A stretch of DNA of 64,000 nt, from positions 1 to 64,000 of the forward strand of contig NZ_JARVRW010000003.1 in assembly GCF_030209475.1 (NCBI RefSeq), in the 5' to 3' direction. The DNA is from Microbacterium sp. lyk4-40-TSB-66. Its GTDB lineage: Bacteria > Actinomycetota > Actinomycetes > Actinomycetales > Microbacteriaceae. This document shows positions 8,347-16,807 of the stretch, piece after piece. Below the pieces are notes generated by a model that had not been told where the DNA came from, made no database searches, and saw only the letters and a program-made list of their open reading frames with translations. The stretch's first letter is position 1. Each line of letters starts with the position of its first letter. The position numbers and the translations under genes were made by a program.

Positions 8347-8853
8347 ATGTCACGTCGTCCTGTTGCAGCCGCTGGCGCGACCCTTCTTCTCGTCACCGGC
8401 CTCGCCTTCCCAACGCCAGCTTTCGCGGCCCAGACCAGCAGCGCGTTCGGCGCGAGCGCCACTGTCGCGGCATCCGCAAGTGTTTCCGCGAGCTCGCTCT
8501 CTTTCGGTAACTACACCGGATTGCAGCTGGATTCGACGAGCCAGATCACCGTCACGGCTACGAACGGCACGACCTACTCGGTCGGCATCAGCAGCGGGAC
8601 TAACTCGCTCGGTTCGACAACCACCCGCAGGACGGACGGACCCAGCATCAACGGAACCACTCAATATCTCAACTAAGCGCTCTATCGAGACAGCGCACGG
8701 ACGAGCAACTGGGGTACCACTCCCACTGACAACGTGTCCGGCACGGGCACGGGAGCTGCTCAGCTGTTCACCGTCTACTGTCGCATCCCCGCCAACCAGA
8801 CCTCCTCTGTCGGCGACTACCGCGATCTTCTGACGGCCATCGTCACCTACTGA
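8347..8853 (+). pseudogene. Spore coat U / Csu pilin-type protein gene with in-frame stop
   Basis: The first 109 codons encode a signal peptide (LLLVTGLAFPTPAFA) and the start of a spore-coat-U (SCPU) domain. Codon 110 is TAA (8674-8676), but the same frame then continues for 58 codons as ALYRDSARTSNWG ... VSGTGTGAAQ ... VYCRIPANQ ... GDYRDLLTAIVTY and ends with TGA at 8851. This is the expected C-terminal half of the same domain, where a Tyr is normal at the stop (YLNYALY pattern); TAC or TAT to TAA would explain it. SCPU proteins are secreted pilin-like subunits of chaperone-usher Csu fibres, unexpected in a monoderm. Whether it is a true nonsense mutation or a sequencing error is open. Only the short upstream half could be made as it stands. 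Confidence 0.8.
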
Positions 8854-8854
8854 G

Positions 8855-9055
8855 GTGCGCAGCCGCTGGTACGCGCTCACCCTGGGTGTCGCGACCATCA
8901 TTGTCGTCGGCGCGATCGCAACAGTGATGTGGTCGAGCGGGTCAGCGCCGACCCCCGACATCGGACAGGACGCGGCGAGTAAGACCGCGAGGGCCACCAG
9001 GCGCGCCTTGCCGGGGTTGGCCTCCACGAGAACTGCCAGGCCTTCCATGTGGTGA
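8855..9055 (+). pseudogene. Possible 5' fragment of a secreted or membrane protein gene
   Basis: GTG at 8855 begins one base after the SCPU frame ends, the spacing of a translationally coupled operon partner. The first 33 residues form a convincing signal-anchor (hydrophobic run TLGVATIIVVGAIATVMW), but the rest is low-complexity with no recognisable domain and it stops at 66 residues. In Csu-type clusters a chaperone gene would follow here; identity cannot be confirmed. I read it as a gene start truncated near 8950-8980. Confidence 0.4.
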
Positions 9056-9253
9056 TCGGAGGGCCGCTCGACGCCGAAGATCGTGTGCGCGAAAGGTCGT
9101 CATCGCGGTTTCCTCGCGAACGAAATCGAGAACCGTTGAGCGGTGGGGCCGAAGCTCGGCGGGGTGCCGGGGTGCGCAGTAGGCGTAGGTGGAATCCGCG
9201 TCGGCGGGGTTCTGTGCGGGCGGGTCGAGGCAGTTCGCGTGAGTGCCGGCCAC
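8942..9253 (-). other. Antisense open frame with possible frameshift remnant
   Basis: On the minus strand a frame of 103 codons contains a Cys-bearing stretch (HANCLDPPAQNPADADSTYAYC) and then a start-like ATG at 9103 preceded by GAGGAAA. Shifting frame by one base just after that ATG gives MTTFAHTIFGVERPSDHHM continuing into GLAVLVEANPGKARL, which looks more protein-like than the unshifted reading. I do not recognise either product. Together with the fragment at 8855 this suggests two broken genes meeting head to head. Confidence 0.25.
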
Positions 9254-9258
9254 CCACT

Positions 9259-9302
9259 TTTCGGCTTACCGAAATCCTGATAACTTTTCGGCATGCCGAA
9301 AA
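9259..9302 (+). promoter_or_regulatory. Promoter and twin palindromic operator of mntH
   Basis: Two related palindromes lie 26 bp apart: TTTCGG-CTTA-CCGAAA at 9259-9274 and the perfect 18-bp TTTTCGGCATGCCGAAAA at 9285-9302. The second contains the mntH ATG (9293) at its centre and overlaps the leaderless -10 box TAACTT (9281-9286). The downstream regulator is DtxR/MntR type, so these are most likely Mn-MntR sites that block both initiation and the start codon; that assignment is inference. Confidence 0.8.
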
Positions 9303-10708
9303 CCACGGATGCCGTCGACCGACGCCACGCGCCGGGGCGCGCCCTGTGGCTCCTCGGCCCCGCGATGGTCGCCGGCGTCGCGTACCTCGACCCGGGCAAC
9401 GTCGCGAGCAACATGACCGCGGGCGCCGCGTTCGGCTATCTGCTGGTGTGGGTCGTCGTGCTCGGCAACGTCATGGCCTGGTTGATCCAATACCTCTCGG
9501 CCAAGCTCGGCATCGTCACGGGCGAGAGCCTGCCGCAGGTGCTCGGCCGCCGCATCCGCCGACCGTGGGCTCGACGCGCGTACTGGCTGCAGGCCGAACT
9601 CGTCGCGATGGCCACCGACGTCGCCGAGGTCATCGGCGGGGCAGTCGCCCTGTATCTGCTCTTCGGCGTGCCCCTTCTCTGGGGTGGCGCGATCACGGGG
9701 GTCGTGTCGATGGCGCTGCTGCTCGTGCAGACGCGTCGGGGGGCGCGAGCCTTCGAGACGGTGCTGATCGGCCTGCTCGTCATCATCGCGGTGGGCTTCT
9801 CGTTCGGCCTCTTCTTCGCCCCGCCCGCGCCCGACGGCGTCATCGGCGGACTCGTCCCGCGCTTCGAGGGCACGGAATCGGTGCTGCTCGCGGCATCCAT
9901 CCTCGGCGCGACGATCATGCCGCACGCTATCTACGCGCACTCGGCACTGGCGCGCGACCGGTTCGCTCCCGCGGACGGCACCGACACCATCACGACGTCG
10001 GCGCCCTCGGTCGTCGCCGCCTCGCGATCGTCGACGGATGCCACCCCGTCGGCCGCCCACGCATCACGCGTCGACGCCACCCCGATGCGGCCCGCGACGG
10101 ACACCGACACGACGGATGCCGCGCACTCCCGCCTCGAGGACGCCCGCGGCATCTCCACCCCGCGCCTCCTGCGCGCGACCCGCTGGGATGTCACGATCGC
10201 CCTCGCCGTCGCCGGCACGGTCAATCTCGCGATCCTGCTCCTGGCCGCGGCGAACCTCGCGGGGGTCGACGGCACCGACAGCCTCGAGGGCGCCTACGCC
10301 GCGCTTCGCGACGGCCTCGGTCCCGCCGTCGCGACGCTCTTCGCCGTGGGCCTGCTCGCCAGCGGCCTGGCCTCGACCTCCGTCGGCGCATACGCGGGGG
10401 CCGAGATCATGCACGGACTGCTGCGCGCGCGCATCCCCCTCGTTGTGCGTCGGCTCGTCACGCTCGTCCCCGCCCTCGTCATCCTCGCCCTGGGCGTCGA
10501 CCCGACCCTCGCGCTCGTGCTCAGCCAGGTGGTGCTGTCGTTCGGCATCCCGTTCGCGCTCGTCCCCCTCGTCGTGCTCACGGCCCGTGGCACGGTGCTC
10601 GGCGCCTACCGCAACCGCATCCTGACGACGGTCGCCGGGGTGGTGGCATCCGCGTTCCTCATCACCCTGAACGTCGTGCTCCTGTGGCTGGTGTTCACCG
10701 GCGGATAG
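9293..10708 (+). CDS. mntH: Nramp-type Mn2+/H+ symporter
   Basis: 471 residues. TM1 has the metal-binding DPGN motif (YLDPGNVASN) and TM6 the MPH motif (GATIMPHAIYAHS), both diagnostic of Nramp divalent-metal importers. About 11 membrane segments are visible. Between TM6 and TM7 there is an unusually long hydrophilic loop of about 60 residues rich in Ser, Thr, Ala and Asp, with several GGATGCC copies in its DNA. The ATG at 9293 sits inside a perfect palindrome and 6 nt after TAACTT. The DtxR-type regulator gene starts 9 bp after the stop, giving a transporter-regulator operon. Confidence 0.95.
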   Translation: MPKTTDAVDRRHAPGRALWLLGPAMVAGVAYLDPGNVASNMTAGAAFGYLLVWVVVLGNVMAWLIQYLSAKLGIVTGESLPQVLGRRIRRPWARRAYWLQAELVAMATDVAEVIGGAVALYLLFGVPLLWGGAITGVVSMALLLVQTRRGARAFETVLIGLLVIIAVGFSFGLFFAPPAPDGVIGGLVPRFEGTESVLLAASILGATIMPHAIYAHSALARDRFAPADGTDTITTSAPSVVAASRSSTDATPSAAHASRVDATPMRPATDTDTTDAAHSRLEDARGISTPRLLRATRWDVTIALAVAGTVNLAILLLAAANLAGVDGTDSLEGAYAALRDGLGPAVATLFAVGLLASGLASTSVGAYAGAEIMHGLLRARIPLVVRRLVTLVPALVILALGVDPTLALVLSQVVLSFGIPFALVPLVVLTARGTVLGAYRNRILTTVAGVVASAFLITLNVVLLWLVFTGG

Positions 10709-10717
10709 GCTGACGGC

Positions 10718-11353
10718 GTGGAATCGCCCGTATCCGACGACTACCTCAAGGCGATCTACCACCACACCGAGTGGCAGGACACGCCGATCACGCCCTCGCA
10801 GCTCGCGGGCGTGCTGGGCCTCGCCCCCTCGAGCGTGACCGAGATGGTGAAGAAGCTCGCTGCGCAAGGTCTCGTGACGCATCGCCCGTACGGGCCCGTG
10901 TCACTGACCCCGGCGGGCGCCCGTCGCGCGGCCGGTGTCATCCGTCGGCACCGACTCATCGAGACGTGGCTCGTGCGCGAGTTCGACTACGCGTGGGACG
11001 AGGTGCACGACGAAGCCGAGGTCCTCGAGCACGCGCTGAGCGAGCGCCTGCTCGAGGGGATCGACGAGCGCCTCGGGCGACCCCGGTTCGACCCGCACGG
11101 CGACGCGATCCCGGATGCCGATGGCGTGGTGCACCGCGAACCCTTCGTGCTGCTCACCGAGGCGCCCCCGGGCCACGCCGGACGCGTGCTGCGGGTGAGC
11201 GATCGCGACCCCGAGTTGCTGCGCGCCCTCGTCGAACGCCGCATCGACGTGGGGCATGAGCTCGAGGTCGTGTCCGAGGAGGTCGTCCGCGCGGACGGCA
11301 TCGAGGTGGCCCTCCCCGCAGGGGCGGGCGGGTCGGTCTGGCTGACGGCCTGA
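10718..11353 (+). CDS. mntR: DtxR/MntR-type metal-dependent regulator
   Basis: 211 residues: N-terminal winged helix (ITPSQLAGVLGLAPSSVTEMVKKL), then the DtxR dimerisation and metal-binding helices with conserved RRHRLIETWL and DEVHDEAEVLEHALSERL, then a FeoA/SH3-like C-terminal domain. The family binds DNA when loaded with Mn2+ or Fe2+. Position directly after mntH and the palindromes over the mntH start argue for a manganese regulator. GTG at 10718 follows TAGGCT (10706-10711) by 6 nt, so a second leaderless transcript may add to read-through from mntH. Iron control (IdeR-like) is the alternative. Confidence 0.85.
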   Translation: MESPVSDDYLKAIYHHTEWQDTPITPSQLAGVLGLAPSSVTEMVKKLAAQGLVTHRPYGPVSLTPAGARRAAGVIRRHRLIETWLVREFDYAWDEVHDEAEVLEHALSERLLEGIDERLGRPRFDPHGDAIPDADGVVHREPFVLLTEAPPGHAGRVLRVSDRDPELLRALVERRIDVGHELEVVSEEVVRADGIEVALPAGAGGSVWLTA

Positions 11354-11379
11354 CACGGGTCGCCGTGCGCGGCCCGTCG

Positions 11380-14250
11380 CTAGACGGAGGGCGCCGACGC
11401 GCCCCGGGCGGCGCTCGCGGGACCGAACCAGCGCCGCGAGCGCCCGGGCACCCAGATCGCGACGATCACGGCCACCGCTGCCAGGAGCGCGACCGAGAGC
11501 ACCGGGTCGAGTTCGGTGAGGACCATGGCCACCGCCTGCAGGACGGCGAGCAGTCCCAGGTAGGCGGTGAGCAGGTTGCGCGCGAGCACACTGCCGCGCG
11601 CGAGCGCGGATCCGCCGGCGACGGTGAGCAGCCCGAGAAGCACGGTCGCCGCGCCGACGAGGGACGTGGAGAGCACGAGGTCGTCCGGCACCTCGTAGCG
11701 GGCGAGCAGCACGACGATCCCCAGCGCGGTGTTGATGAGGCCGCCGACGTACACGAGGACGATCGCCGCCGAGACGACCGTGGGCCGACGGCGCGGTACC
11801 GCCGCCGCCATCTCGGAGGACGCATCCTGTCGACGACCGGCGTGGGCGACGAGCGAGCGCCGCACGAAGCGGCGGTGGGCGAAACGGACGACCTCGATCG
11901 CACCGATGGCCACGACGACGACCACCGTGATGAGCACCGCGCCGTCTTCGCCCGGGTCCTGCAGCTGGAAGAACTCGCCCAGTGCGGGCACCGTGAAGAT
12001 CGCGGTCAGGGCGATGAACATCGCACCGATGACGAGCACCTTCACGCGCGTCACCGGCCGTGACAGCACGGTGAGCACCCAGATCGCCACGATCGCGAGG
12101 ATGATCGTCGCCCCGGTGCGCAGTTGCTCGACGCTCAGACCCATGCCCATCGCGAGGCGCGTGTAAAGGGTGAGCGAGACGGCGATGACGAGCCCGGCCG
12201 GTATGGCGAAACTCAACGACCGCGCGAGGAACCCCGGCACGTAGCGCTGCGTGTTCGGCAGCAGCGCCAGGAAGAACGCGGGGATGCCGATGGTCAGGCC
12301 GTCGGTGATCGACAGCTGCCGCGGGAGGAAGGGGAACTCCATCACCAGCGCGCCGAAGAGCACGGCGAGGCCGGTCGCGTAGACGGTCTTCGTCAGGAAG
12401 AGCATCGAGACGCGTTCGATGTTCGCGATGACCTGGCGCCCTTCGGCCACCACCGAGGGCAGATGCGAGAAGCGTCCGTCGAGCAGCACGAGGCGCGCGA
12501 CGGCCTTGGTGGCCGCGGCCCCCGAGTTCATGGCGATGCCGATGTCGGCCGTCTTGATGGCCAGGGCATCGTTGACCCCGTCGCCCGTCATGGCCACGAC
12601 ATGACCGCGCGCTTGGAGGGCGGTGACCATTCGTCTCTTCTGATCGGGCGTGACGCGGCCGAAGACGGTGTGCTGCTCGAGCACGCGTCCGAGCTCGGCG
12701 TCATCCTCGGGCAGGCGCCGGGCGTCGTAACCCTCGTCGACCTCGAGTCCCACCTCGCGGGCGATCGCCGCCACCGTGCGGGGGTTGTCGCCCGAGATGA
12801 CGCGAACTCCCACGCCCTGCTCGCGGAAGTAGGCCAGCGCCTCAGCCGCGTCGGGTCGCACGGCCTCGACGAACGTGAGCACGGCGACGGCGACCGGAGC
12901 CCCGGGCAAGCGCTCCTGCTCGACGTCGATGTCGTCGAGGGCGGTGGCGGTGCGCCCGAGCACGAGCGTGCGACGGCCCGACGACGCCAGCCGCGTGACG
13001 GCGGCTCCCAGATCGGTGCCCGCGTCGGCCGCGAGATCGCCGAAGACCATCTCGGGTGCGCCGAGGATCCACGTACCCCCGGATGCGAACGACACCGCGC
13101 TCCACTTGCGCGCCGACGAGAACGGGATGCGCCGCACCGCCTCGACCGGCTCGTCGAGGGGGAACGGCTCGCGCAGGCACTTCGCGGTGGCGTTCGCGTC
13201 GGCCGCGGCGCCGTACCAGGCGAGGGCCGCGCGCCATCCGTCGCTCTCTTCGAGGGACAGCACGTCGTCGAAGCGGATCTCGCCGGCGGTGAGCGTGCCG
13301 GTCTTGTCGAGGCAGATGACGTCGACGCGGGCGAGACCCTCGACCGCGGGCAGTTCGTTGACGAGCACCTTCTGTCCCGCCAGTCGCGCGGCGCCGACGG
13401 CGAAGGCGATCGAGGTCATCAGCACGAGTCCGAGCGGGATCATCGCCGTCAGCGACGCGATCGTGTTGACCACCGCCTGCTGCCAGGTGCCCTGCTGCCA
13501 CGCCTGCACCCAGCCGCCGGCGACCATCATCTGCGCGTTGAGCACCAGCAGCCCGATGGGGCCGATCCCCCACCCGACCCATCGCAGCACGCGGTCGATC
13601 GAGGTCCGTAGCTCGCTCGAGACGAGCTGGAAGCGCTTCGCCTCGGCGGCGAAGGTGTTCGCGTACGACTCGGAGCCCACGCGCACGACCCGGGCCGTGC
13701 CCTCGCCGGCGACGACGATCGAGCCCGACAGCGCTTCGTCGTCGGGACGCTTGTCGACGGCATCCGATTCGCCGGTCAACATCGATTCATCGATCTGCAG
13801 CCCCCGCGAGTCGACCACGACCGCATCGGCGGGCACCTGATCGCCCGCGCGCAGCACGAGCAGATCGTCTCGGACCACCTCGGGAGGCGCGATCTCGGCG
13901 TCGACGCCCTCGCGACGCACGCGGGCGCGGGGGGCGTTCAGCAGGGCGAGACGGTCCAGTGCCGCCTTCGCGCGGAACTCCTGCACGCACCCGATCACCG
14001 CGTTCGACAGCGCCGCCACGCCGAACAGGGCGTCCTGCCAGCGCCCGAGCAGCAGCAGCACGAGGAAGCACGCCGCGACGATGGCGTTGAAGAGCGTGAA
14101 GACGTTGGCCCGCACGATGTTCCACGCGCTGCGACTGCTGTCGGCGGTGAACGCGTTCGTCTGCCCGGCGGCGACCCGTTCGGCGACGTCGGCGGCGCTC
14201 AGGCCGCGGACATCGGCGGAATCGATGCTGTCGGCCGTCGCCTGGTCCAT
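11380..14250 (-). CDS. P-type cation-transporting ATPase (CtpE-like) with extra C-terminal membrane domain
   Basis: 956 residues. All core P-type motifs are present: TGES in the actuator, DKTGT phosphorylation site, and GDGVNDA hinge. The M4 motif reads MIPLGLVLM, close to the MIPEGL of mycobacterial CtpE (a calcium transporter) but with Leu in place of Glu. The usual six core helices are followed, after a basic linker near residue 800, by an additional four-helix segment of about 130 residues. ATG at 14250 lies 6 nt after TACAGT. The gene runs convergent to mntR with 26 bp between stops. The transported ion is not certain; calcium is a guess from the CtpE resemblance. Confidence 0.88.
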   Translation of the reverse strand: MDQATADSIDSADVRGLSAADVAERVAAGQTNAFTADSSRSAWNIVRANVFTLFNAIVAACFLVLLLLGRWQDALFGVAALSNAVIGCVQEFRAKAALDRLALLNAPRARVRREGVDAEIAPPEVVRDDLLVLRAGDQVPADAVVVDSRGLQIDESMLTGESDAVDKRPDDEALSGSIVVAGEGTARVVRVGSESYANTFAAEAKRFQLVSSELRTSIDRVLRWVGWGIGPIGLLVLNAQMMVAGGWVQAWQQGTWQQAVVNTIASLTAMIPLGLVLMTSIAFAVGAARLAGQKVLVNELPAVEGLARVDVICLDKTGTLTAGEIRFDDVLSLEESDGWRAALAWYGAAADANATAKCLREPFPLDEPVEAVRRIPFSSARKWSAVSFASGGTWILGAPEMVFGDLAADAGTDLGAAVTRLASSGRRTLVLGRTATALDDIDVEQERLPGAPVAVAVLTFVEAVRPDAAEALAYFREQGVGVRVISGDNPRTVAAIAREVGLEVDEGYDARRLPEDDAELGRVLEQHTVFGRVTPDQKRRMVTALQARGHVVAMTGDGVNDALAIKTADIGIAMNSGAAATKAVARLVLLDGRFSHLPSVVAEGRQVIANIERVSMLFLTKTVYATGLAVLFGALVMEFPFLPRQLSITDGLTIGIPAFFLALLPNTQRYVPGFLARSLSFAIPAGLVIAVSLTLYTRLAMGMGLSVEQLRTGATIILAIVAIWVLTVLSRPVTRVKVLVIGAMFIALTAIFTVPALGEFFQLQDPGEDGAVLITVVVVVAIGAIEVVRFAHRRFVRRSLVAHAGRRQDASSEMAAAVPRRRPTVVSAAIVLVYVGGLINTALGIVVLLARYEVPDDLVLSTSLVGAATVLLGLLTVAGGSALARGSVLARNLLTAYLGLLAVLQAVAMVLTELDPVLSVALLAAVAVIVAIWVPGRSRRWFGPASAARGASAPSV

Positions 14251-14292
14251 GCGATCACTGTAGGGCTCAGCGCCGACATCGACAGGGCGGGA

Positions 14293-15240
14293 TCAGGATG
14301 CCGCGCGTCGGGCCCGATCGAAGGGCCAGCGCACGTGGGTCGCGGTCTCGCACGCCCGCCAGAGCTCGGCCCCGAGTTCGCTGCGACGGGTGCGTCGCGC
14401 CGGGGTGGCCACGCGCGGCTCGCCCCGGGCGACGAGCGCGGGGCCGTACATCTCGCCTCCCTCGGCGAGGGGGTCGACCACCGCGCGCACGAGCGCCCAG
14501 GCGCCCTGCTCCTTCGACTGCGTGATCGGCGCCTGCAGGTTGTCGAGGAAACGGGTGAGCCGGCTCGGCTCGTTGACGCCGCGCACCCCCCGGGTGCGTC
14601 CGCTCGTGGAGTAGCCGGGGTGCGCCACCAGGCTCTGCACCGGAACGCCGTGGGCGCGCAGGCGCTTGTCCGCCTCGAGCGCGAGCGCCGTGGTCGCCGC
14701 CTTCGACTGCACGTAGGCGCGCCACGGCGTGTAGCCGTCGTGGAGCTCGGGATCGGTGGGCAGGTGTTTCCAGATCGAGGTCGACATGCTGCCCACCCAC
14801 ACCATCCGCCCGCCGGCGGCGGCGAGGGGCTTGAGCAGCTCGCCCGCGAGCGCGAAGTGACCGAGCACGTTGGTCGCGAACACCAGTTCGTGACCGCCCA
14901 CGGTCTCGCGCTGCTTCGGCGGGTGCACGACGCCGGCGTTCAAGAGGAGGCCGTCGAGTCGGCCCCGCGCACGGGCTGTCGCCGCAGCCGCCCGCACCGA
15001 CCCCATGTTGCTGGTGTCGAGCAGCAGCGTCTCGATCGCGGCATCCGGATGCGATCGCTTCACCGCCGACTTCGCCGCGGCGAGACGGTTCGGGTTGCGA
15101 CCGGTGAGCAGCACGCGGGCCCCTGCGGCGGCCAGCTGCTCACTGGCGAAATACCCGAGCCCCCGCGTGGCGCCGGTGACGAGGTACGACCGCCCCGACA
15201 GGTCGGGGAGGTTCTGAGGATCCCACTCGGTGCGCGCCAC
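14293..15240 (-). CDS. Short-chain dehydrogenase/reductase
   Basis: 315 residues with a classical Rossmann SDR pattern: TGATRGLG nucleotide-binding motif near residue 23, NAG motif (LLNAGVV), active-site Ser in VGSMS and the YVQSKAA (YxxxK) catalytic pair. It resembles retinol-dehydrogenase-like SDRs that oxidise or reduce hydrophobic alcohols with NAD(P). Substrate not predictable. GTG at 15240 lies 6 nt after TAGGGT. The P-type ATPase gene follows after 42 bp on the same strand but has its own promoter box. Confidence 0.88.
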   Translation of the reverse strand: MARTEWDPQNLPDLSGRSYLVTGATRGLGYFASEQLAAAGARVLLTGRNPNRLAAAKSAVKRSHPDAAIETLLLDTSNMGSVRAAAATARARGRLDGLLLNAGVVHPPKQRETVGGHELVFATNVLGHFALAGELLKPLAAAGGRMVWVGSMSTSIWKHLPTDPELHDGYTPWRAYVQSKAATTALALEADKRLRAHGVPVQSLVAHPGYSTSGRTRGVRGVNEPSRLTRFLDNLQAPITQSKEQGAWALVRAVVDPLAEGGEMYGPALVARGEPRVATPARRTRRSELGAELWRACETATHVRWPFDRARRAAS

Positions 15241-15428
15241 CCTACGACCCTAACGAGATCGGCCGCCGCCGTCACGGGTCCATTCCGTTTACGGCATATC
15301 GCTGCCCGAGAAAGTTTTTCGAACCGATGCGTGACGAATCGGCGACTCCGCGCGTCTCCTTCATGAGCACCCGCTCCGTCGCGACGAGACCTCTCGCCGA
15401 CGCCGACATTTCGAGAAGGAGTCAGATC

Positions 15429-15599
15429 ATGGGTCTGGACGACAAGATCAAGAACGCCGCTCAGGACATCGTGGGCAAGGCGAAGGAAACCATCGGCAAC
15501 GCCACCGACAACGACAAGCTCGTCGCCGAGGGCAAGGCCGACCAGGTGAAGGCGGACGCCAAGAAGGCCGGCGAGAACGTCAAGGACACCTTCAAGTAA
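15429..15599 (+). CDS. CsbD-family stress protein
   Basis: 56 residues, highly charged and Lys/Asp/Ala-rich, with the family pattern KIKNAAQDIVGKAKE, TIGNATDNDKL and EGKADQVKADAKKAGE. CsbD proteins are abundant small general-stress proteins of unknown mechanism. ATG at 15429 is fixed by a strong Shine-Dalgarno GAGAAGGAG ending 7 nt upstream, in contrast to the leaderless neighbours. A 13-bp hairpin terminator follows at 15619. Confidence 0.92.
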   Translation: MGLDDKIKNAAQDIVGKAKETIGNATDNDKLVAEGKADQVKADAKKAGENVKDTFK

Positions 15600-15618
15600 G
15601 GCGTCTTCTCCACGGACC

Positions 15619-15649
15619 GGCGGGTCACGGCTTTCCAGCCGGGCCCGCC
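15619..15649 (+). terminator. Hairpin terminator after csbD-like gene
   Basis: GGCGGGTCACGGCT and AGCCGGGCCCGCC pair over 13 bp with one bulged A and a TTCC loop, 19 bp after the stop codon, followed by a pyrimidine-rich tail (ctcgttcgttc). Confidence 0.75.
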
Positions 15650-15697
15650 CTCGTTCGTTCCCGGAGAGTGTCGGAGGCCGGGGATAGGCTGGGCCCC

Positions 15698-16528
15698 ATG
15701 CGGACGCGTGGCGACATCGAGTGCTGGCTCACCGACATGGACGGCGTTCTCGTCCACGAGAACACGCCCATCGCGGGGGCGTCCGAACTGCTCGCGCAGT
15801 GGCGCGCCGAGGGCACGCCGTTCCTCGTGCTGACGAACAACTCGATCTTCACGCCGCGCGACCTCAGCGCGCGGCTGCGGGCATCCGGCCTCGACGTCCC
15901 CGAGGCGTCCATCTGGACCTCGGCGCTGGCGACCGCCGACTTCCTGAAGTCGCAGATGCCGGGCGGTTCCGCGTTCGTCATCGGCGAGGCGGGGCTGACC
16001 ACGGCCCTCCACGAGGCCGGCTTCATCATGACCGAGACCACTCCCGATTACGTCGTCGTGGGCGAGACGCGCAACTACTCGTTCGAGGCCATCACGAAGG
16101 CCATCCGCTTCATCCGCGGCGGTGCGCGCTTCATCGCCACGAATCCGGATGCCACCGGCCCCTCGACCGAGGGAGTGCTCCCCGCGACGGGCGCGATCGC
16201 CGCGCTCATCACCAAAGCGACCGGCAAAGAGCCCTATATCGTCGGCAAGCCCAATCCGATGATGTTCCGCTCGGCCCTCAACCGCATCGGCGCACACAGC
16301 GAGAACACCGGCATGATCGGCGACCGCATGGACACCGACATCGTCGCCGGCATCGAGGCGGGCCTGCACACGGTGCTGGTGCTCACCGGCATCAGCGACC
16401 AGCGCGAGATCGAGCGCTACCCCTTCCGGCCCGACGAGATCCTCGGCTCCGTCGCCGAACTGGTACGCGCCGAGCCCTTCGAGACCGAACTCGCCGACGG
16501 CGAGGAAGGCCTCGAGGCGGGTCTCTGA
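15698..16528 (+). CDS. HAD-IIA (NagD-like) phosphatase
   Basis: 276 residues. Motif I DMDGV (Asp13 and Asp15), motif II LTNNS, motif III Lys in VGKPNPMMF and motif IV GDRMDTDI are all present, with the type IIA cap between II and III. NagD-like enzymes dephosphorylate nucleotide monophosphates, sugar phosphates or damaged metabolites in the cytosol. ATG at 15698 is preferred over an earlier in-frame start because TAGGCT (15685-15690) ends 7 nt before it. Confidence 0.92.
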   Translation: MRTRGDIECWLTDMDGVLVHENTPIAGASELLAQWRAEGTPFLVLTNNSIFTPRDLSARLRASGLDVPEASIWTSALATADFLKSQMPGGSAFVIGEAGLTTALHEAGFIMTETTPDYVVVGETRNYSFEAITKAIRFIRGGARFIATNPDATGPSTEGVLPATGAIAALITKATGKEPYIVGKPNPMMFRSALNRIGAHSENTGMIGDRMDTDIVAGIEAGLHTVLVLTGISDQREIERYPFRPDEILGSVAELVRAEPFETELADGEEGLEAGL

Positions 16529-16609
16529 GCTCCGGCGCCCGCGTTCGGACGACGTTCGCGCTCCGGGCGGGCTTGACGGGTACCGAGCGACGTCGGCGAG
16601 GATGAGGAT

Positions 16610-16759
16610 ATGGACGATCGCACGCTGTGGCTGATCACGGCCTTCCTCATCACCGCCGGCACGCTCGTGGCGTTCATCGTGCAGTGGCGGCGCTCGCGCC
16701 GCGGCGGCGGCGGGCGTGATCCCTTCGACGGCCCCGGGCCGGACGACGAGGCGCGCTGA
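16610..16759 (+). CDS. Small single-pass membrane protein (49 residues)
   Basis: A short frame between the HAD phosphatase and pyrE encodes one hydrophobic helix (LWLITAFLITAGTLVAFIV) followed by an Arg-rich stop-transfer (QWRRSRRGGGGR) and an acidic tail (GPGPDDEAR). GAGGAT immediately before ATG may serve as a ribosome site. Helix, positive-inside charge pattern and acidic tail argue that it is real. No family is recognised. Confidence 0.6.
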   Translation: MDDRTLWLITAFLITAGTLVAFIVQWRRSRRGGGGRDPFDGPGPDDEAR

Positions 16760-16807
16760 CGCGGGAGCGGCGCACCGTTCACCTGGACGGCGAAGGCTTC
16801 GACCCCG

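Noticed and set aside
5391..9292. Prophage or insertion sequence
   Set aside because: No transposase, integrase or phage gene and no terminal repeats with target duplication; only palindromes and decayed genes.
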